In this document: positions 12,963 to 24,953 of the stretch, in pieces
How positions within the stretch are numbered: the first letter of the stretch is position 1
Layout of the letters: each line of letters starts with the position of its first letter
Notes under the pieces: generated by a model
The model's input: the letters and a program-made list of their open reading frames with translations, nothing else
Told to the model about the DNA's origin: nothing
The model's database searches: none
DNA from: Pardosa pseudoannulata
Lineage: Eukaryota > Arthropoda > Arachnida > Araneae > Lycosidae
Assembly: GCA_032207245.1 (NCBI GenBank)
Contig: CM063508.1
Span: 95,990,454 to 96,054,453 of the forward strand
Reading direction: 5' to 3'
DNA length: 64,000 nt
Program-made: the position numbers and the translations under genes

Positions 12963-15095
12963 TTTATTGTTTTACAGTGCTCGAGTTTAATATTCCATTG
13001 AAAACATTCCACTGCTAATTAAAATGACAGAAACATCTTTACCCGTTGCCATTTAAATTACAGGAAATGAAATTTCAAATTATACCGCTCTTGTCAAACA
13101 TGGTTACCATAGAAACGAAGTTACCATACAGAAATTAGCCCCTCCTTCCAGTCTTTAACTGCCTATAATAAACTGTGATATTATCACAGCTTTGATAACA
13201 TCCAGTTCTATGGAAAAAGTGTAGAGTTTTCTACAACGCTCTTTTATAATGATATTCTTTTATATAACATTTATTAAATACAGCTTTTTTATCAAAGTAT
13301 ATTGTATTGCACGTAACCAAAGAATATACATAATAAAACGTTAAGCTTTCCAAAAATCTCTAAAAAGGAAAAAAATAGAAAAATTAAATAAAAATATACA
13401 ACAGATATAATAAATATCTTAGTGAACAGGTTCGGTTCTAAATATCTCCCCCCCCGAGTGTTATTATTTGGTTATCTCTATCCACCATATAAAATTAAAA
13501 TATAAAACTCATATAATAGGAGAATTTTTTTATTATTATTATTCAATTATAATGGAAAAACAAGCATAGAAATGCTTACAACAAATTCAACAAACATATG
13601 CATACCAATTTCATCTAGAAATATAATTAATAGACAAAAATGAAAAGTACTAGATAGTACTAGAATCTCCGTCGCCGTATCCGTAGATGTCTCCCGCTTA
13701 GCAACAAATGCTTGCTAAAAGTTTTTTTTTCCCACTTTTTACCCCAATTTTTACACTCCTATTTCATTTTGCGTGCAATTAATAATAACGCCCAGGAAGT
13801 TCAGTTGCTAACTCTTCCTATGAGGTCCCGCGATACTCCTATTCGTTATGAAGATTTTTAAAAATGATATTTTTCAGAAGTAACATAGAATTCTTTCGAA
13901 TCATGGGTAATTTTCGAAAACAATTGGCATGATATTAAAGACATTATGGTGAATTTTAAAAGAACGTAGTTTTTTCTCTTAAAAATCTGATGTAGACATC
14001 ATATATGACTGAGACGTCAATAATACACAATTTCTGAAAAACTTTGATGACATGATATGTTATTAGAATTATTATGTGTACATTTCCCCTGAGGTTCATA
14101 ATTAGCTTCTTTTCTCGAGTTTTTTCTGACTAAAGTTCAAGTTATGCCGTCACCGTTATATACCGACGTTTATACCCGTTAAATTGAGATTTTTTGTTGT
14201 ATAGATACTTCTTTATAGACTGAAATATTTCAATATTATAATATTTTCTTTACTTCGTACCAGAAAGTGATATAGATGGTGCTCTGAATAACTTATCTCG
14301 ATTGTGTAGTAATTATTTTGTTTTCTAGTATATAGTATGCAAGATGTAAACAAACTTTTACAGCCATATATGGCCTTCTTTAATACACAACAGCAAATAA
14401 TACATTTTTATTTTCATTTTTTTTTAATGGACTTAATTTTTTTTCATTTTTTAGAGTTAACAACTAAAATTTAGAAAAATATAGTAAGATTAAAGATTTT
14501 GGCTTATCACATTCGTTTTAATATTCTACACGTAAATGATGGTGAACAAACCCTTTGGGTAAATTTATAATAGAAATATAATCAATAATAGCTTCACAAC
14601 TTTGAAAAAGAAAAAGAAAATTTCTTATTTGAAATATACAAGTTGTGACCGCTAAGTAAGGTAAATAACCTCTCAAACTGAATTTGACGAGTTCTGTGAC
14701 ATTCAGTCAAATGTAGTGTGTGGTTTCGTCCGTATTCATAGATTTATTACCTTCTTTTGTCTGTTTTGTGGTTTTGTAGCATATCATGGGTCAAAGAATA
14801 AATTTGAATTTGGAATTTCACACTCCTGTAAAGTGGTTTTTAGCTCCACATCGGATTACTGAACTTTCGCAGTCACCTTATTCTTAAGATATGTCCTCAC
14901 CACACTTTCTTCCTAAACTTAAAGTGGTTCTAAAAGGGTGAATACTTACAGCCCTTGCGCAATAACAAGCTGGTATGACGTGGAAATTAAGAGCTATACC
15001 AGTAAAAGAGTTTTCAATGATTTGTACACACATTGTCAGAGGTGTATAGTGTACTACGGGGACTATTTTGAAGGGCTGCAAACATTTTTCATCTG
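12963..15095. other. Region upstream of the SYCP2-like gene
   Basis: This holds the 5' UTR and promoter side of the minus-strand SYCP2-like gene. No TATA or initiator element stands out. A moderately GC-richer patch at about 13670-13860 may mark an unmethylated or promoter-like segment. A minus-strand frame at 14884-15081 has no recognisable motif. No gene is supported here. Confidence 0.4.
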
Positions 15096-15144
15096 AGGCC
15101 TACACCACATAAGTGACTTATATGGACTTATGTGGTGTAGGCCT
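15096..15144. repeat. Perfect 19-bp inverted repeat with 11-nt loop
   Basis: AGGCCTACACCACATAAGT at 15096-15114 is followed after 11 nt by its exact complement ACTTATGTGGTGTAGGCCT at 15126-15144. No flanking gene explains it, and no poly-T run follows it as a Pol III terminator would. Confidence 0.9.
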
Positions 15145-17180
15145 AGCATGGAATTATAATTCATCAGTTATATGACTTATTGATTACACTTTGTAATTTT
15201 GAGTTAAATAAAATTTCCGTTGCTATTATGACCATTAAAACAACTTCAAGACCTATTGCCTTGTAACAACGAGCTGTCGAATGTTATTTAAAACCTTGGT
15301 CACATCTTTAATCTGTCCAGCGTGGCGCAGTTTGGGTCTTATCGATGAATAGAAGTTTGCATTGACGAGTATAAATGAGGCCTTACTTTCAATAATAAAA
15401 TCTAACTACTTATTTTAGAAGAAAAATACATAAACAAAAAATAACTTAAGCATAATTAAATAAAAAGAAAAATAAGTCTCTAAAATTACACCGCCGCCTC
15501 AATCACACGATCGCGTTAAGAGCATGACTCTCGTTGGAGAGTCCAACTGCAACTCTTCCACCTCTTTCCCTATCTTACTATAAACCTCGGTCACAGGGGT
15601 CGTATCTCAACCTCCCTCTTTTGATCTTCGTCCTTCAGATTATTCAGAGGTTTAACCCTTGGTGTCTGGCTAACGTGGGAAAATAATCTTCACATTGAAT
15701 TTTCCCGACGGTAAGTCCACAATCGCATTCCTCCAACACAATCGCTTTGTTCAAAACATTCCCAAGTTCCAGTGTCACAAAATACCATAACTAGGAAGCT
15801 GTGGATTCTTCCACCTGTCAATATTGTTAAAGGATAACGCCCTATTGTCTACACAAGACACTCACGGGTCTTTCATTGACTTTGAAGGGCGCGCCACTTA
15901 CATGCCCACTCTCAACTTTGAAACTTACCGTGAAAAAGTTATTTTCAAACCTTTTAAGCACTCGCCATAGAGATGAACTGCAAGTTGCACTCCTCTCTCA
16001 TTATTTTCATTGGGGTGCAAGTGTCATTGAAACTGATCGAGTTATTGATCATTGTTATATTTTAACAAAATCACATATGCATTCGCATAGAAGAAAAAAT
16101 AACCACATACCCACTAAATGGAATTTAACCCCATTTGACTATTAATCATCACTTGTAACGTTTATAAACTAAAAAAAAAACTTAAGGAGGTAGGGGACAT
16201 AATTTAAGACGGACAAATAAATCTTATAATGCAATACGTATTAAAAAAACTAAATTAATGGGAGACAAAATTTAAAATCTGAAACTAAATCTGATTATGC
16301 TAATGCAAAACATGTTAAATACACAAAAAATAACATTACATACATACAGGTACATTAATCAGACTTTACAAATTATCAATTTAAAATAACAATTCTATTT
16401 GTACGCACGTTTCAGCGTCGCAGGCTAGATATGATACGGATTGTGAAATATGAAACAATTTTCATTTCTCAAGTCCATTATCCTAACTTGTCCTTTCATT
16501 TTCTTCCGCCTTTCCTGTTTACAATTCCTAGTAACGGGATCTCTGAATTATCCCAAAATCTGCTTCCCTCTCCCCATTTGATGCCGGGTTGTCCTGGAAA
16601 ATCATATGCCTCAAAATCCTTCCAACTAGGTTTATATGCAATTTTTGGGGTGTGCCAAAATTCTACTGGTTCAACTTCTTTTTTTTCTTTTCGAAATAAT
16701 ATTCACCGTAATAGCCCTAAACAAAAATTCATTGATCTTATTTTTGTGGATGTGTCCAGCTGATTCATTCCCAAGATATATTATAAATGAATGCTGTTTC
16801 AACTGTCTGTCCGTTTTAATGAACCTTTTCAAGTGCGTACCAAAATTGTTTGCCAGACTCCTACAAGACCTAGAAGACGTAAGGTCAACTGGATTCTCTG
16901 GGCTGAGCCCTCTAATCCAGATAATTCTAATAGTGATAACAAAAATGAAGCTAGCAGAGAAATAAACAATTAAAAGGGGGGAAAACATAAAAATAATGAG
17001 AAGAAAGATTAAGTATAGAAGACAAAAAATATAATTAAGTGGCCAGGGATATCCAAACAAAATTACGTGATAAATGAAATAAAATATAAGAATTGAAATT
17101 AAAAATAATAATAAAAAATATTAAAGTTAATAAGACAACATACGAAATGATAAAATAAAAAAAAGCAGAAATATTAAATC
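15145..17180. other. Gene-poor stretch with possible retroelement debris
   Basis: GC content is higher than in the flanking introns at 15470-16140 and 16420-16960. On the minus strand about 15800-15644 an open frame of roughly 50 codons reads VTLELGNVLNKAIVLEECD then GLTVGK, loosely like the end of a retropepsin domain of an LTR element, but no active site or LTR is visible. Plus-strand frames at 15876-16145, 16431-16763 and 16791-16973 and a minus-strand frame at 16671-17060 overlap one another and none shows a known domain. I would not annotate a gene here. Confidence 0.3.
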
Positions 17181-17194
17181 AGGTTTACATTGAG

Positions 17195-17275
17195 AAAATT
17201 TGACGTCATCAGGGATCGAACCGTCAACCCGAGGAGTGCGACGATCGAATGCCAGACTCATGAATTAACACCTTC
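17195..17275 (-). repeat. tRNA-like (SINE-type) fragment
   Basis: On the minus strand the segment ends with GGTTCGATCCCTG, a Pol III B-box, preceded by a plausible D-arm/anticodon region. The flanking sequence resembles the similar fragment at 17985-18068. The stems are too imperfect for a functional tRNA. Confidence 0.4.
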
Positions 17276-17984
17276 GCTTTATACATTTCACATCCTTTAT
17301 CCCTTGATCTTAACTCAAGGTCAAGGTAATTGGGTTAACGGAGTACCTAGCGAAGTGGAAAGTCTTCACTTTAACCTCCGAACGTGAAGAGATCAAAACA
17401 TAAATTTAGGCCTCTAGGCAAAAAGTAATCCAAACAAGAATTTAAAACGCTCCAGCTCACGAGAGAGCGAGGAGGTGAGAACGTTCTCATAAAAAATTAT
17501 GAGTAACCAGCGCGTTGTCTAATTAAAGGATAATTAGACTGTAACCTTGACAGTGACCAATTGGGATGGTTAACAGAGTTATACAGATTCCATAAAATGT
17601 TGCTCAAAAAATAACATAGATAGGTAAAACAATAACAAAAATAGGGACTATAAGAATGCAACTTGGTACAACAAATAAAAAATTAGCAAAAGTGACAGCA
17701 CTAACAAAAAGATATATTTTTGGTTTTTATAAAATTTTTAAATTTTTATTAAGCATTTTTTCAGTTTTTTATATTTTTTAAAACATAGAACAAGACGATA
17801 CATTACAATAACAAAAAAGCTAAAGCAAAGTAGCGGAACGATATGATACTCAAAAAATTGGAAAAATTAATAAAAAAATAAGCCAAAAAAAGAAAACGGT
17901 ACTTCACAAATAAAAAATAGGTGAAAACAATTTAAAATATTAAAAAACTTAAAAGCACAAAATTTTGAAAAATTTCTGGATGTG

Positions 17985-18068
17985 GTTGTCGCCAGGGATC
18001 GAACCATCAACCACAGGAGAGAGCAGAAAAGAGCGGACACGCTACCAGGCGTGCCACTCGGACATCAG
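17985..18068 (-). repeat. tRNA-like (SINE-type) fragment with A-box and B-box
   Basis: Reading the minus strand, TGTCCGAGTGGCACGCC resembles the A-box of a class II (Ser/Leu) tRNA and GGTTCGATCCC is a B-box. The acceptor ends do not pair well, so a tRNA-derived repeat is likelier than a live tRNA gene. It lies just 3' of the Jockey-type reverse transcriptase stop codon. Confidence 0.45.
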
Positions 18069-18112
18069 ATATTGCGTGAAAAAAGCAATGTTAATGACAA
18101 CAAAAAAATGCA

Positions 18113-19330
18113 TTATTCTCCTCTCCTTCGCTTAGAAGGGGGAAGAGCCATATCGGGACGATATAATAATGCTCTAGGCCTCTTTGCCGAGCTAGGAACA
18201 GCAGGATTATACACAGGAAGATTGTGAAGTACAGGATTCTGAATAAATTCAATGCTACGGTGAAAGCGCAGCGCAAGTCTTTTGAACTCAGGTAGAATAG
18301 GCCTGACTTTAAGATTATTATGTATCATATCATTCCTCACGTACCAAGGAGCAGAAACACATTTTTTAAGGACAGAATTTTGGACAACTTGAAGACTCTT
18401 GAGATGAGTAAGAGCGGCAGTTCCCCATACAGGACAACCATAAGTCATTATGGGTCTGATATAACTTTTATATAACAATAACTTTGTTTTCGTATGCAGG
18501 CGACTTCGATAATTGAGATATACATTTAGAGTGCCAATTGCAGCCTTCATTTTTCGAACAGTGTTTTCGATATGAAGTCTCCAATTTAATTTTGAATCTA
18601 GGGTAACACCTAGGTATTTATATGAAGACTCCCAGGGAATATCTTCATCGTAAAGTTTAAAGTTATTGTGATTAATGAAATTAGAAACATTTTTCTGAGT
18701 GAAAAACATGGCAGCACATTTAGTTGGATTTACCTTGATACGCCAACAAGAAAGCCAATGCTCGTAAATTTTAAGATAATTCCGAATGGTAGAGAACGCA
18801 CAGCGTGTTTGTTTGTGTCGGGAGAGGATGGCTGTGTCATCTGCGTAGAGGCAAAGCTCGATACGTGGATCAGATGGCATGTCATTAATATAAACGTTGA
18901 ACAGTTTAGGGCCAAGTAAGCTACCCTGAGGAACCCCTGAGAGAATAGGTCGAGGTGTTGAGAGAGTGTTGTTAACTCTGACAACGAACTCACGATTTTG
19001 AAGATAATGAGAGAAAATTTTAATAAGCTGGGGGGGAAAATTTAAGTTAATGAGCTTAAAAATTAGCCCTTCCAACCAGATTTTGTCGAATGCTTTCGCA
19101 ATGTCTATGAATATAGCAGCAGTAACGTGTTTAACTGCGTTTGCAGCATGAATTAGTTCTGCAACCCTCCAGAGCTGATGTTCGGTGTGGAGTGTTTACG
19201 ACGGAAACCAAATTGTTCCGGTCGAATGATGTTTTAAGTATTGCAGAAACTCGACCATTATGCGCTGAGCTAAGATATATTCATAGACTTTTGAAAATAC
19301 CCCGACAAAACTGATTGGACGAAAAATTTA
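18113..19330 (-). pseudogene. Jockey-type ORF2: reverse transcriptase, frameshifted 5' part
   Basis: The open part (19075-18113, 320 codons) contains ILSGVPQGSLLGPKLFNVYI, the catalytic LYADDTAILS box, YKYLGVTLDSKLNW and KLLLYKSYIRPIMTYGCPVW, the palm and thumb motifs of Jockey-superfamily enzymes. Just upstream (about 19330-19075) the expected FSKVYEYILAQRI, HSTEHQLWRVAELIHAANA-like and AIFIDIAKAFDKIWLEGL motifs occur in different frames, so at least two frameshifts fall around 19170-19240. The frame ends at a normal stop after a basic C-terminus (RRGE). It cannot be translated as one protein as given. Confidence 0.88.
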
Positions 19331-19870
19331 GAGGGACGGTGTGGGTCGAGGAGGTGTGGTCGTAACCTCTGCCCCGGGGTACACACCAAATGTACGCTCT
19401 TTTTTATTTGTGAGTTTGTTGGGTTGGGTGGGGGTGTGGGGGGGGTACTGGGGGGGTGGAGTCAAGGGGGGCGGGGTGCTAACATGTTGTTATAATAGGA
19501 AGGGGGGGGGGTATAAAATCAATGGGGGGGTGGGGGGTGGTGTATGAGAATGGGGGGGGGTGATAAGATTGAATATAATGATTTGTGGGGGGGGGGGGGG
19601 AGTGGAAGGGGGGATTGGGGGGTCCATGAAGGGGGGGGTTTTGAAAGTTTGTTTTGTAAGGTGGGCGAGAATTATTATTAATATGGTGTAATGAGATTGT
19701 TATAATGTAGAGATGTGAGTAGTTGGGTGTGATTGTTTGGGAGGTGGGTTGTTGCTGGGGGGGTTTTCCGTGGGTGGGGTTTTGGGGGACGTGTGGGTGC
19801 CCTGCTGGATTTTGAGGTGTGGGGGTGGGAAGATGTTTGTTTGAGATTGGTGTGTTGGGGAGGTTTTTTC
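19330..19870. other. Anomalous G-rich, C-poor patch replacing part of the reverse transcriptase
   Basis: About 540 bases are dominated by G and T with runs of 7 to 14 G and almost no C on the plus strand, unlike anything else in the window. Its length matches the missing segment between endonuclease linker and reverse transcriptase. Some minus-strand strings still resemble expected coding (an ...AATAATATTCT...-like stretch near 19680), as if true sequence were spoiled by extra C calls. Likely an unpolished or mis-called assembly patch rather than a biological repeat. Confidence 0.6.
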
Positions 19871-19935
19871 TTTAAAGATCTACCATATTGGTTATTACTG
19901 TTTGTGATGGGGTATTGCGTGCATAGGAGTCTTAA

Positions 19936-21081
19936 TTATTTTGAGATAAGGGATTGTATCATAGTTGTGGGAATGGAAGGGACGGAATGTGTGTTCGGTC
20001 CTACGAAGATTGAGGCTGCCCTCCAAATGCTGTTGTCAGAAGCCGTTAACGACTCAACATAAGTGTTCCAGCGTTCTCTACTGCAGATCCTAATCTCTTT
20101 CCGGACCAGGGCTTGCAAACGATTTAGAGAAACTTTGAGATCAGGATCACGAGAATTCTGCCAGTCCCTCCTAATAGAGTTTCTTTCGTTGATCAAATGT
20201 CTGATGTGACGAGGAAGGCGATAATAGTCAATGGTTTTGACATGAGGCTTGGTAGCTTCTGCGTAAGCAGCGAGAATAAAATCTCGGAACTTACAAACCG
20301 CATCCTCAGCAGACTCAGGAGAGTCGATGGAGTGGAAAGGAAAACCTTTCGTGCTGAGAATATGCTCGTAGTCCTCCCAGTTGGTACGGAGGGTGTAAGG
20401 CGAGCGAATGTCAATCCCACTGATATTAAACACCAGCACAACAGGGAGATGATCAGACGAAAGATCATTAACAGCGGAAATTTCGTGGGGATAGGGGAAA
20501 TTGCGGGTGATGGCAAAATCAATTATTGAATAAGGATGACCAATAAAGGTAGAAGAATTTGGGGCGATAATTTGAGCCAAAGTATTATCAGCCCAGCGGC
20601 GAAGTTTGGAGCCACGGTGATCAAAATTGCGACACCCCCAAGAATAGTGGTGCGCGTTAAAGTCACCCGCAATAATAAAATTTGGATAATTTTTGGTAAG
20701 AATTTCAATATCTGGGACTAGCAGAGTACTTCTATCATTTCTAGCATAAATAGCAATCAGAGCAAATTTAGGTAGATTTTGAATATGAATTTCAACAATA
20801 GTGGCTTCACAATTTTGAAGCCAAGGGGTAGGGATCCTAACATGAGAAATAGTATTTTTGAGGTAAATTCCAGTGCCACCCCAAACAGCATTATTGCAAC
20901 TACGAGGCCTGTCGTCATGGTAAAATTCGTAGTTCGCAATATGACAATTCATACCCTGGGAGAGGTGAGTCTCCGAGATTAAGAACGCGTCAAAGTTATT
21001 GTCACAAATAAACTGCCTGACTTCTGAAATTTTGGGATGAAGCCCGTTAGCATTCCAGAAGCCAATATTAAGAGCGTTCAA
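19936..21081 (-). pseudogene. Jockey-type ORF2: AP-endonuclease domain
   Basis: The 381-codon frame starts MNALNIGFWNANGL (the conserved Asn), followed by FLISETHL (catalytic Glu), ALIAIYARN, FIIAGDFNAHHYSWG, SIIDFAITR and DLSSDHLPVVL (terminal Asp-His). These are the exonuclease-endonuclease-phosphatase motifs in the usual order, and this part looks intact. After about residue 230 comes the linker typical of Jockey elements (YRLPRHIRHLINERNSIRRD). The frame closes after IQSLISK, where the reading becomes corrupted. The enzyme would nick target DNA to prime reverse transcription. It is part of a longer broken ORF2. Confidence 0.88.
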
Positions 21082-23039
21082 GTTAGAAACGTTGATTTTA
21101 ACTTGTGCAGATGCGCCTTACGTACTCTTTGTAAGCTTGCCATTATTTTTCTTTGCTTCGCCCCAGAAACTACCTTTCTTCATTAGGTCTGAATCCATCC
21201 TTACCTTACTACATGGAGAGATAGGGATTGTATACCTCTTTGCATTGTATATCCCTTATCCTTTTGGTTCGCGCCACTGGGGCTGGACGATATCAAAAAG
21301 TTAATATCGCGATATATTCCCAAATTGATATTATTGATATATCACGACATTACTTTAAAGTAGAAGGGTATATTACTATTTCAGGTATTACTATTTTGAA
21401 TATCCTTTCATCCCAAACCATTTTTTATTCTTATCAAGAAAAAAAAGGTGCCAATGAGGAATTTGCACATGTGGGGATTCGAACAACTTAGTGTTTTTCT
21501 GGTAATTTCAGACTCGTAGATTCCAAAAATGTTCTCAAAAATGTAAAAAACTGGGTCCATCATTTAAAAAATTTATTTTAAAGTTAAGCGAAAATCACGT
21601 GACACCAAAAAGCTCCGTGATTGGTTGTGATGTCATCGTTCATGCAGACACAGCCATCTAAACACAAGGCCTGCGCGCTGATTTTCCAAAAACCGGTCAC
21701 GTGATCTCTCAAAGGCGGTATTCTATTTATTCTGTCGATGCTTGTTGATTGCTTGCCTATTACTTCTTTTGAAAAAAAAACAAAGAAAGAAATTTATGGA
21801 AGTAAAATAATGTTTGCTTTTATATGTAAGGTAAGTAGCAATTTCGCTACTGTGTCTCCTATTATTTTATGAGCTGTTTTCTAATTAAGTATATCATAAG
21901 AATGATGGTAATTCTTAAGTTCGATACTTTAGAATGGTTCAAATGTTTTGTTATTAGTATGTGCTTTGTATCATATTGTATATTATAACTGTCGTTTTAA
22001 AAATAAGTTTCATTTTATTGTTAGATCTCATTAAGGAGTTTATAATTATATAATACAACATTTAATATCCGTAAGTTAAATGTATTCTAAGTTATGTTAA
22101 AGTTTCGTTTTTGCTGTGTATTGCAACTTGGCTATTGTTGATAACTCACAAATTACAATTTCTGTTTTATCATAAAGGAAAACTATTTATTATTACCACA
22201 ATAAAAGATTAATGTATCCTTACTTCATTGATTTATAATGTGTTTTTAAGGGGCTTTATTAATAAAAGTTGATGTACAACTTCTTTCCCATACTACAATA
22301 GCAACTGGGAAATTTCTATGTAGAATCAATGTTATCTGCACTTTAAATAGTTTCTGATTTATCAACTTCATATTTTTTACGTCCTGAGCTCTTTTTCCAG
22401 ATTTTCATATTAACTTTCTACAATTTAAAATTTTGAATGTCGAAGCGTAAAGACATATGAAATAAAAATTAAACTACTAAAAGAAAATTTATAAATGTAA
22501 GAAAAAAAATTAATCTAAAGTAATCGACAGAAGCAATGTTTTTACACATTTTTATTATTAAAATATAACCTTTATTCAATGCTATACTATTTTATAACAG
22601 GTAAGTTCTCATAACCTGTAGAAAAGTAATTAAATAAACATGCTTAAAGTTTTTGAATAGATATGTCTAACAGCCAAAAGTAGAAAAATCCTATCTAAAT
22701 AAAATTTGCAAGCTGTTATAATTATATAAATTTTAATTAATAGATACTTTAGGTACTTAAAATGTATTTACACTTAGAGTTACATTTTTGTATTCAGATA
22801 TTTACAAATGTTTTATTAAAATATAACAGTAATTTTATAGCAAATGATAATCAACTCAGTCACTAGTAATAGTCAGCATGATTGTTTACTTCACAAAAAT
22901 ATAATTTTAACTATTTATAAAATATTTCATACTCTATTACTGATATATTGAAGAAGTTCCAATAATTTCTTAAATATTTCTAACAATGATATCTGTCACT
23001 AAATTATGTTTCATTGTTTATAGTACAAATCAGTATCAG

Positions 23040-23580
23040 ATGTTATACGTAAATAAAACTGTAAAAATTTTGAGCATAATGAGTTTGTGAAATTTGTCAG
23101 TGATAAATTCTATGATTTTATACTAAGGCAGTGTTTTTTAACACTTTTAATATAATCCTTAAGGATTTTTTTATAACTTTAATGTATCGTAAAGCTATTT
23201 ATGAATAAGTTAAAAAATTTTATTTCCATGGGACCATTTAATAAAAGGTAAGTAAAAAGAAAAAAAAAATTCTTAATTTTTTGTTGTTTTCTTTGCTTTT
23301 TTATCTGTATCATATTGTTTTCGTGTAGTGTATGAAGTTATTTGGTACTAAAATTTAAATATAAATCAAAATAAAACTGCAAAAATATTTTGCTTATAAA
23401 ATTATTAAGTTTGTGAAATTTGAATATCTTGTTTATTTTTTAAAAAGGCATTTTTTTAACACTGCCTTTAATATAATCCTTAAGGATTTTATTTATTTTA
23501 ACTTTAATGTGATCGAGAAGAAAAAAAGATTAAAACATTTTATTTCCATGACCATTTAATAAAAGGTAAGTAAAAAGAAA
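23040..23580. repeat. Imperfect tandem duplication, about 330 bp period
   Basis: The block near 23040-23260 recurs at 23360-23580: AATAAAACTG(T/C)AAAAAT, GTTTGTGAAATTTG, TAATATAATCCTTAAGGATT, then TTTATTTCCATG...ACCATTTAATAAAAGG and TAAGTAAAAAGAAAAA appear in the same order in both. Confidence 0.75.
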
Positions 23581-23986
23581 AAAAGATTTTGCAGTGTGTA
23601 TTTAAAATTTTTTTGCTTAAAAATTTTAAATTTGTTCGTGTAGTGATTTATAAATGTTATTTTGGCACAATAAAATATCTATAGCAAAATAATTTCTATT
23701 TCAGTTAGAAAAAAATATCTAATTTTGAAAAAATATTTGAAAAAGACATAACACAATTTACTTGAGGATTATAGGAAACTCCCGCCATTTTTTTAAGTGC
23801 GCAGGCCTTCTATATAGATGGCTGTGATGCAGACCAATATTTTTGTATTGCTTTTAAGCGCGCACTATTTTCCGATTTTGTTTTTGCAAGTTCCTGAAAT
23901 TTTCTAGCTATCAAAATTTATTTTTATTTAAACCTGAAGGTTTATTTTATCGATCTAGATAGCTTAGTTATCTCAATTTGTCATAA

Positions 23987-24113
23987 ATGTCTCTTCTACC
24001 TGGATTTACCAATCAGACAACCTCCCGAAAATTGACAGCATGTCAATGTTTTCTTTCTTGGCAAAAAACCCGTATTTTATGGGAGCAGAAATACGAGGAA
24101 TTAAAACCCAAAG
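23987..24113 (+). other. Candidate first coding exon, plus strand, unassigned
   Basis: ATG at 23987 opens 42 codons plus one base that end at a good donor (AAAG|GTGTGTAA). The peptide begins MSLLPGFTNQTTSRKL and contains CQCFLSWQKTRILWEQKYEE. Composition is protein-like and richer in GC than the surroundings, but no family is recognised and no partner exon was found. It lies within the hAT-like element, so it may be transposon-derived. Confidence 0.25.
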
Positions 24114-24324
24114 GTGTGTAAAATCATTTATATTTTTTTCCAATTTTACTTAACATGTATTAATACTTTATTCATGCTAAACACAGCTCTTTTGTTTGTA
24201 AACACAAACAAGTCAAATAAATATACATATATCATATACATACACATTTGTAGTTGCATCGTTTTTTATAAATAGAGACGGATGTAATATTAAAATAAAA
24301 ATTAGAGGAGGTATTTTTTGTGAG

Positions 24325-24400
24325 ACCGGTCTCATTAGCCTTCGTGTTGCAAAAAGTAGACCGTAGCATTCCAAAACCAAACCAAAACAAAATCAATTCT
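24325..24400 (+). repeat. SINE 3' fragment (family A)
   Basis: The segment GTCTCATTAGCCTTCGTGTT...GTAGACCGTAGCATTCCAAAACCAAACC matches, in opposite orientation, the 3' part of the tRNA-derived SINE copies at 58925-59113 and 63420-63602. The tRNA-like head is absent, so this copy is 5'-truncated. Confidence 0.7.
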
Positions 24401-24953
24401 TAGATATTTTAAATATGATGAAAAGAAATTTAAAATCTTTAAATGGCTTTACTTAATTATTTATACATTTTTAAATAGCAATACAATTTTATTGCCTTTA
24501 ATATTAATGTCAAATTAAAAAATGTATAAAATTTCTCAAATTAAATTTAATTTTTAAAGTAATATAATTATTAAGTATTTTAAAAATATTATACTTTTTT
24601 TTTCAAATTAGTCACCAATTTAATCGAAAAATATCACTGTTACATTTGATACATAAGAAAGTATGAATCTCTGAAGAAAATATTTATAATACCTTGAAAA
24701 TACATAACTTTCCCCTCCCCCGAGTTATTTATTAGATAATTATATGCTTTAGATATTTATATGTTTTTCGATATTTATATGCTTTATAAAATATTTATTG
24801 TACTTGAACTCTGTGATAATACTCGAAAATTAGCAGTTTTAAAAGTTAAATAGCAGTGGTTAATCAACAATCCTTTTAAAGGTATAGATGTATTTTATAT
24901 ACTTTAATTGTTCTAAAATAGTAATATTTAAACAAATGCAAGCATTTATTTAC

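Larger units (their letters stand above)
18113..21277 (-). mobile_element. Decayed Jockey-superfamily non-LTR retrotransposon
   Basis: On the minus strand an AP-endonuclease domain (21081-19936) is followed by a reverse transcriptase (about 19330-18113), the order in Jockey-type ORF2. Upstream of the endonuclease, 21250-21090 still reads as open stretches and may be the end of ORF1. At 21278 the element is cut by a hAT-like transposon. Between the two domains lies an anomalous G-rich patch (19330-19870). Frameshifts and stops make it non-autonomous. No clear poly-A tail or target duplication was found. Confidence 0.85.

Noticed and set aside
17195..18068. Functional tRNA genes
   Set aside because: B-boxes are clear but acceptor and T stems do not pair properly, and the sequences recur as interspersed repeats.
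19330..19870. G-rich minisatellite or regulatory G-quadruplex region
   Set aside because: Sharp borders, position inside a coding domain and near absence of C suggest sequence error first; G-quadruplex potential is a by-product.
18668..20982. Plus-strand frames over the Jockey-type element
   Set aside because: They are antisense shadows of the endonuclease and reverse transcriptase; the minus strand has all catalytic motifs.
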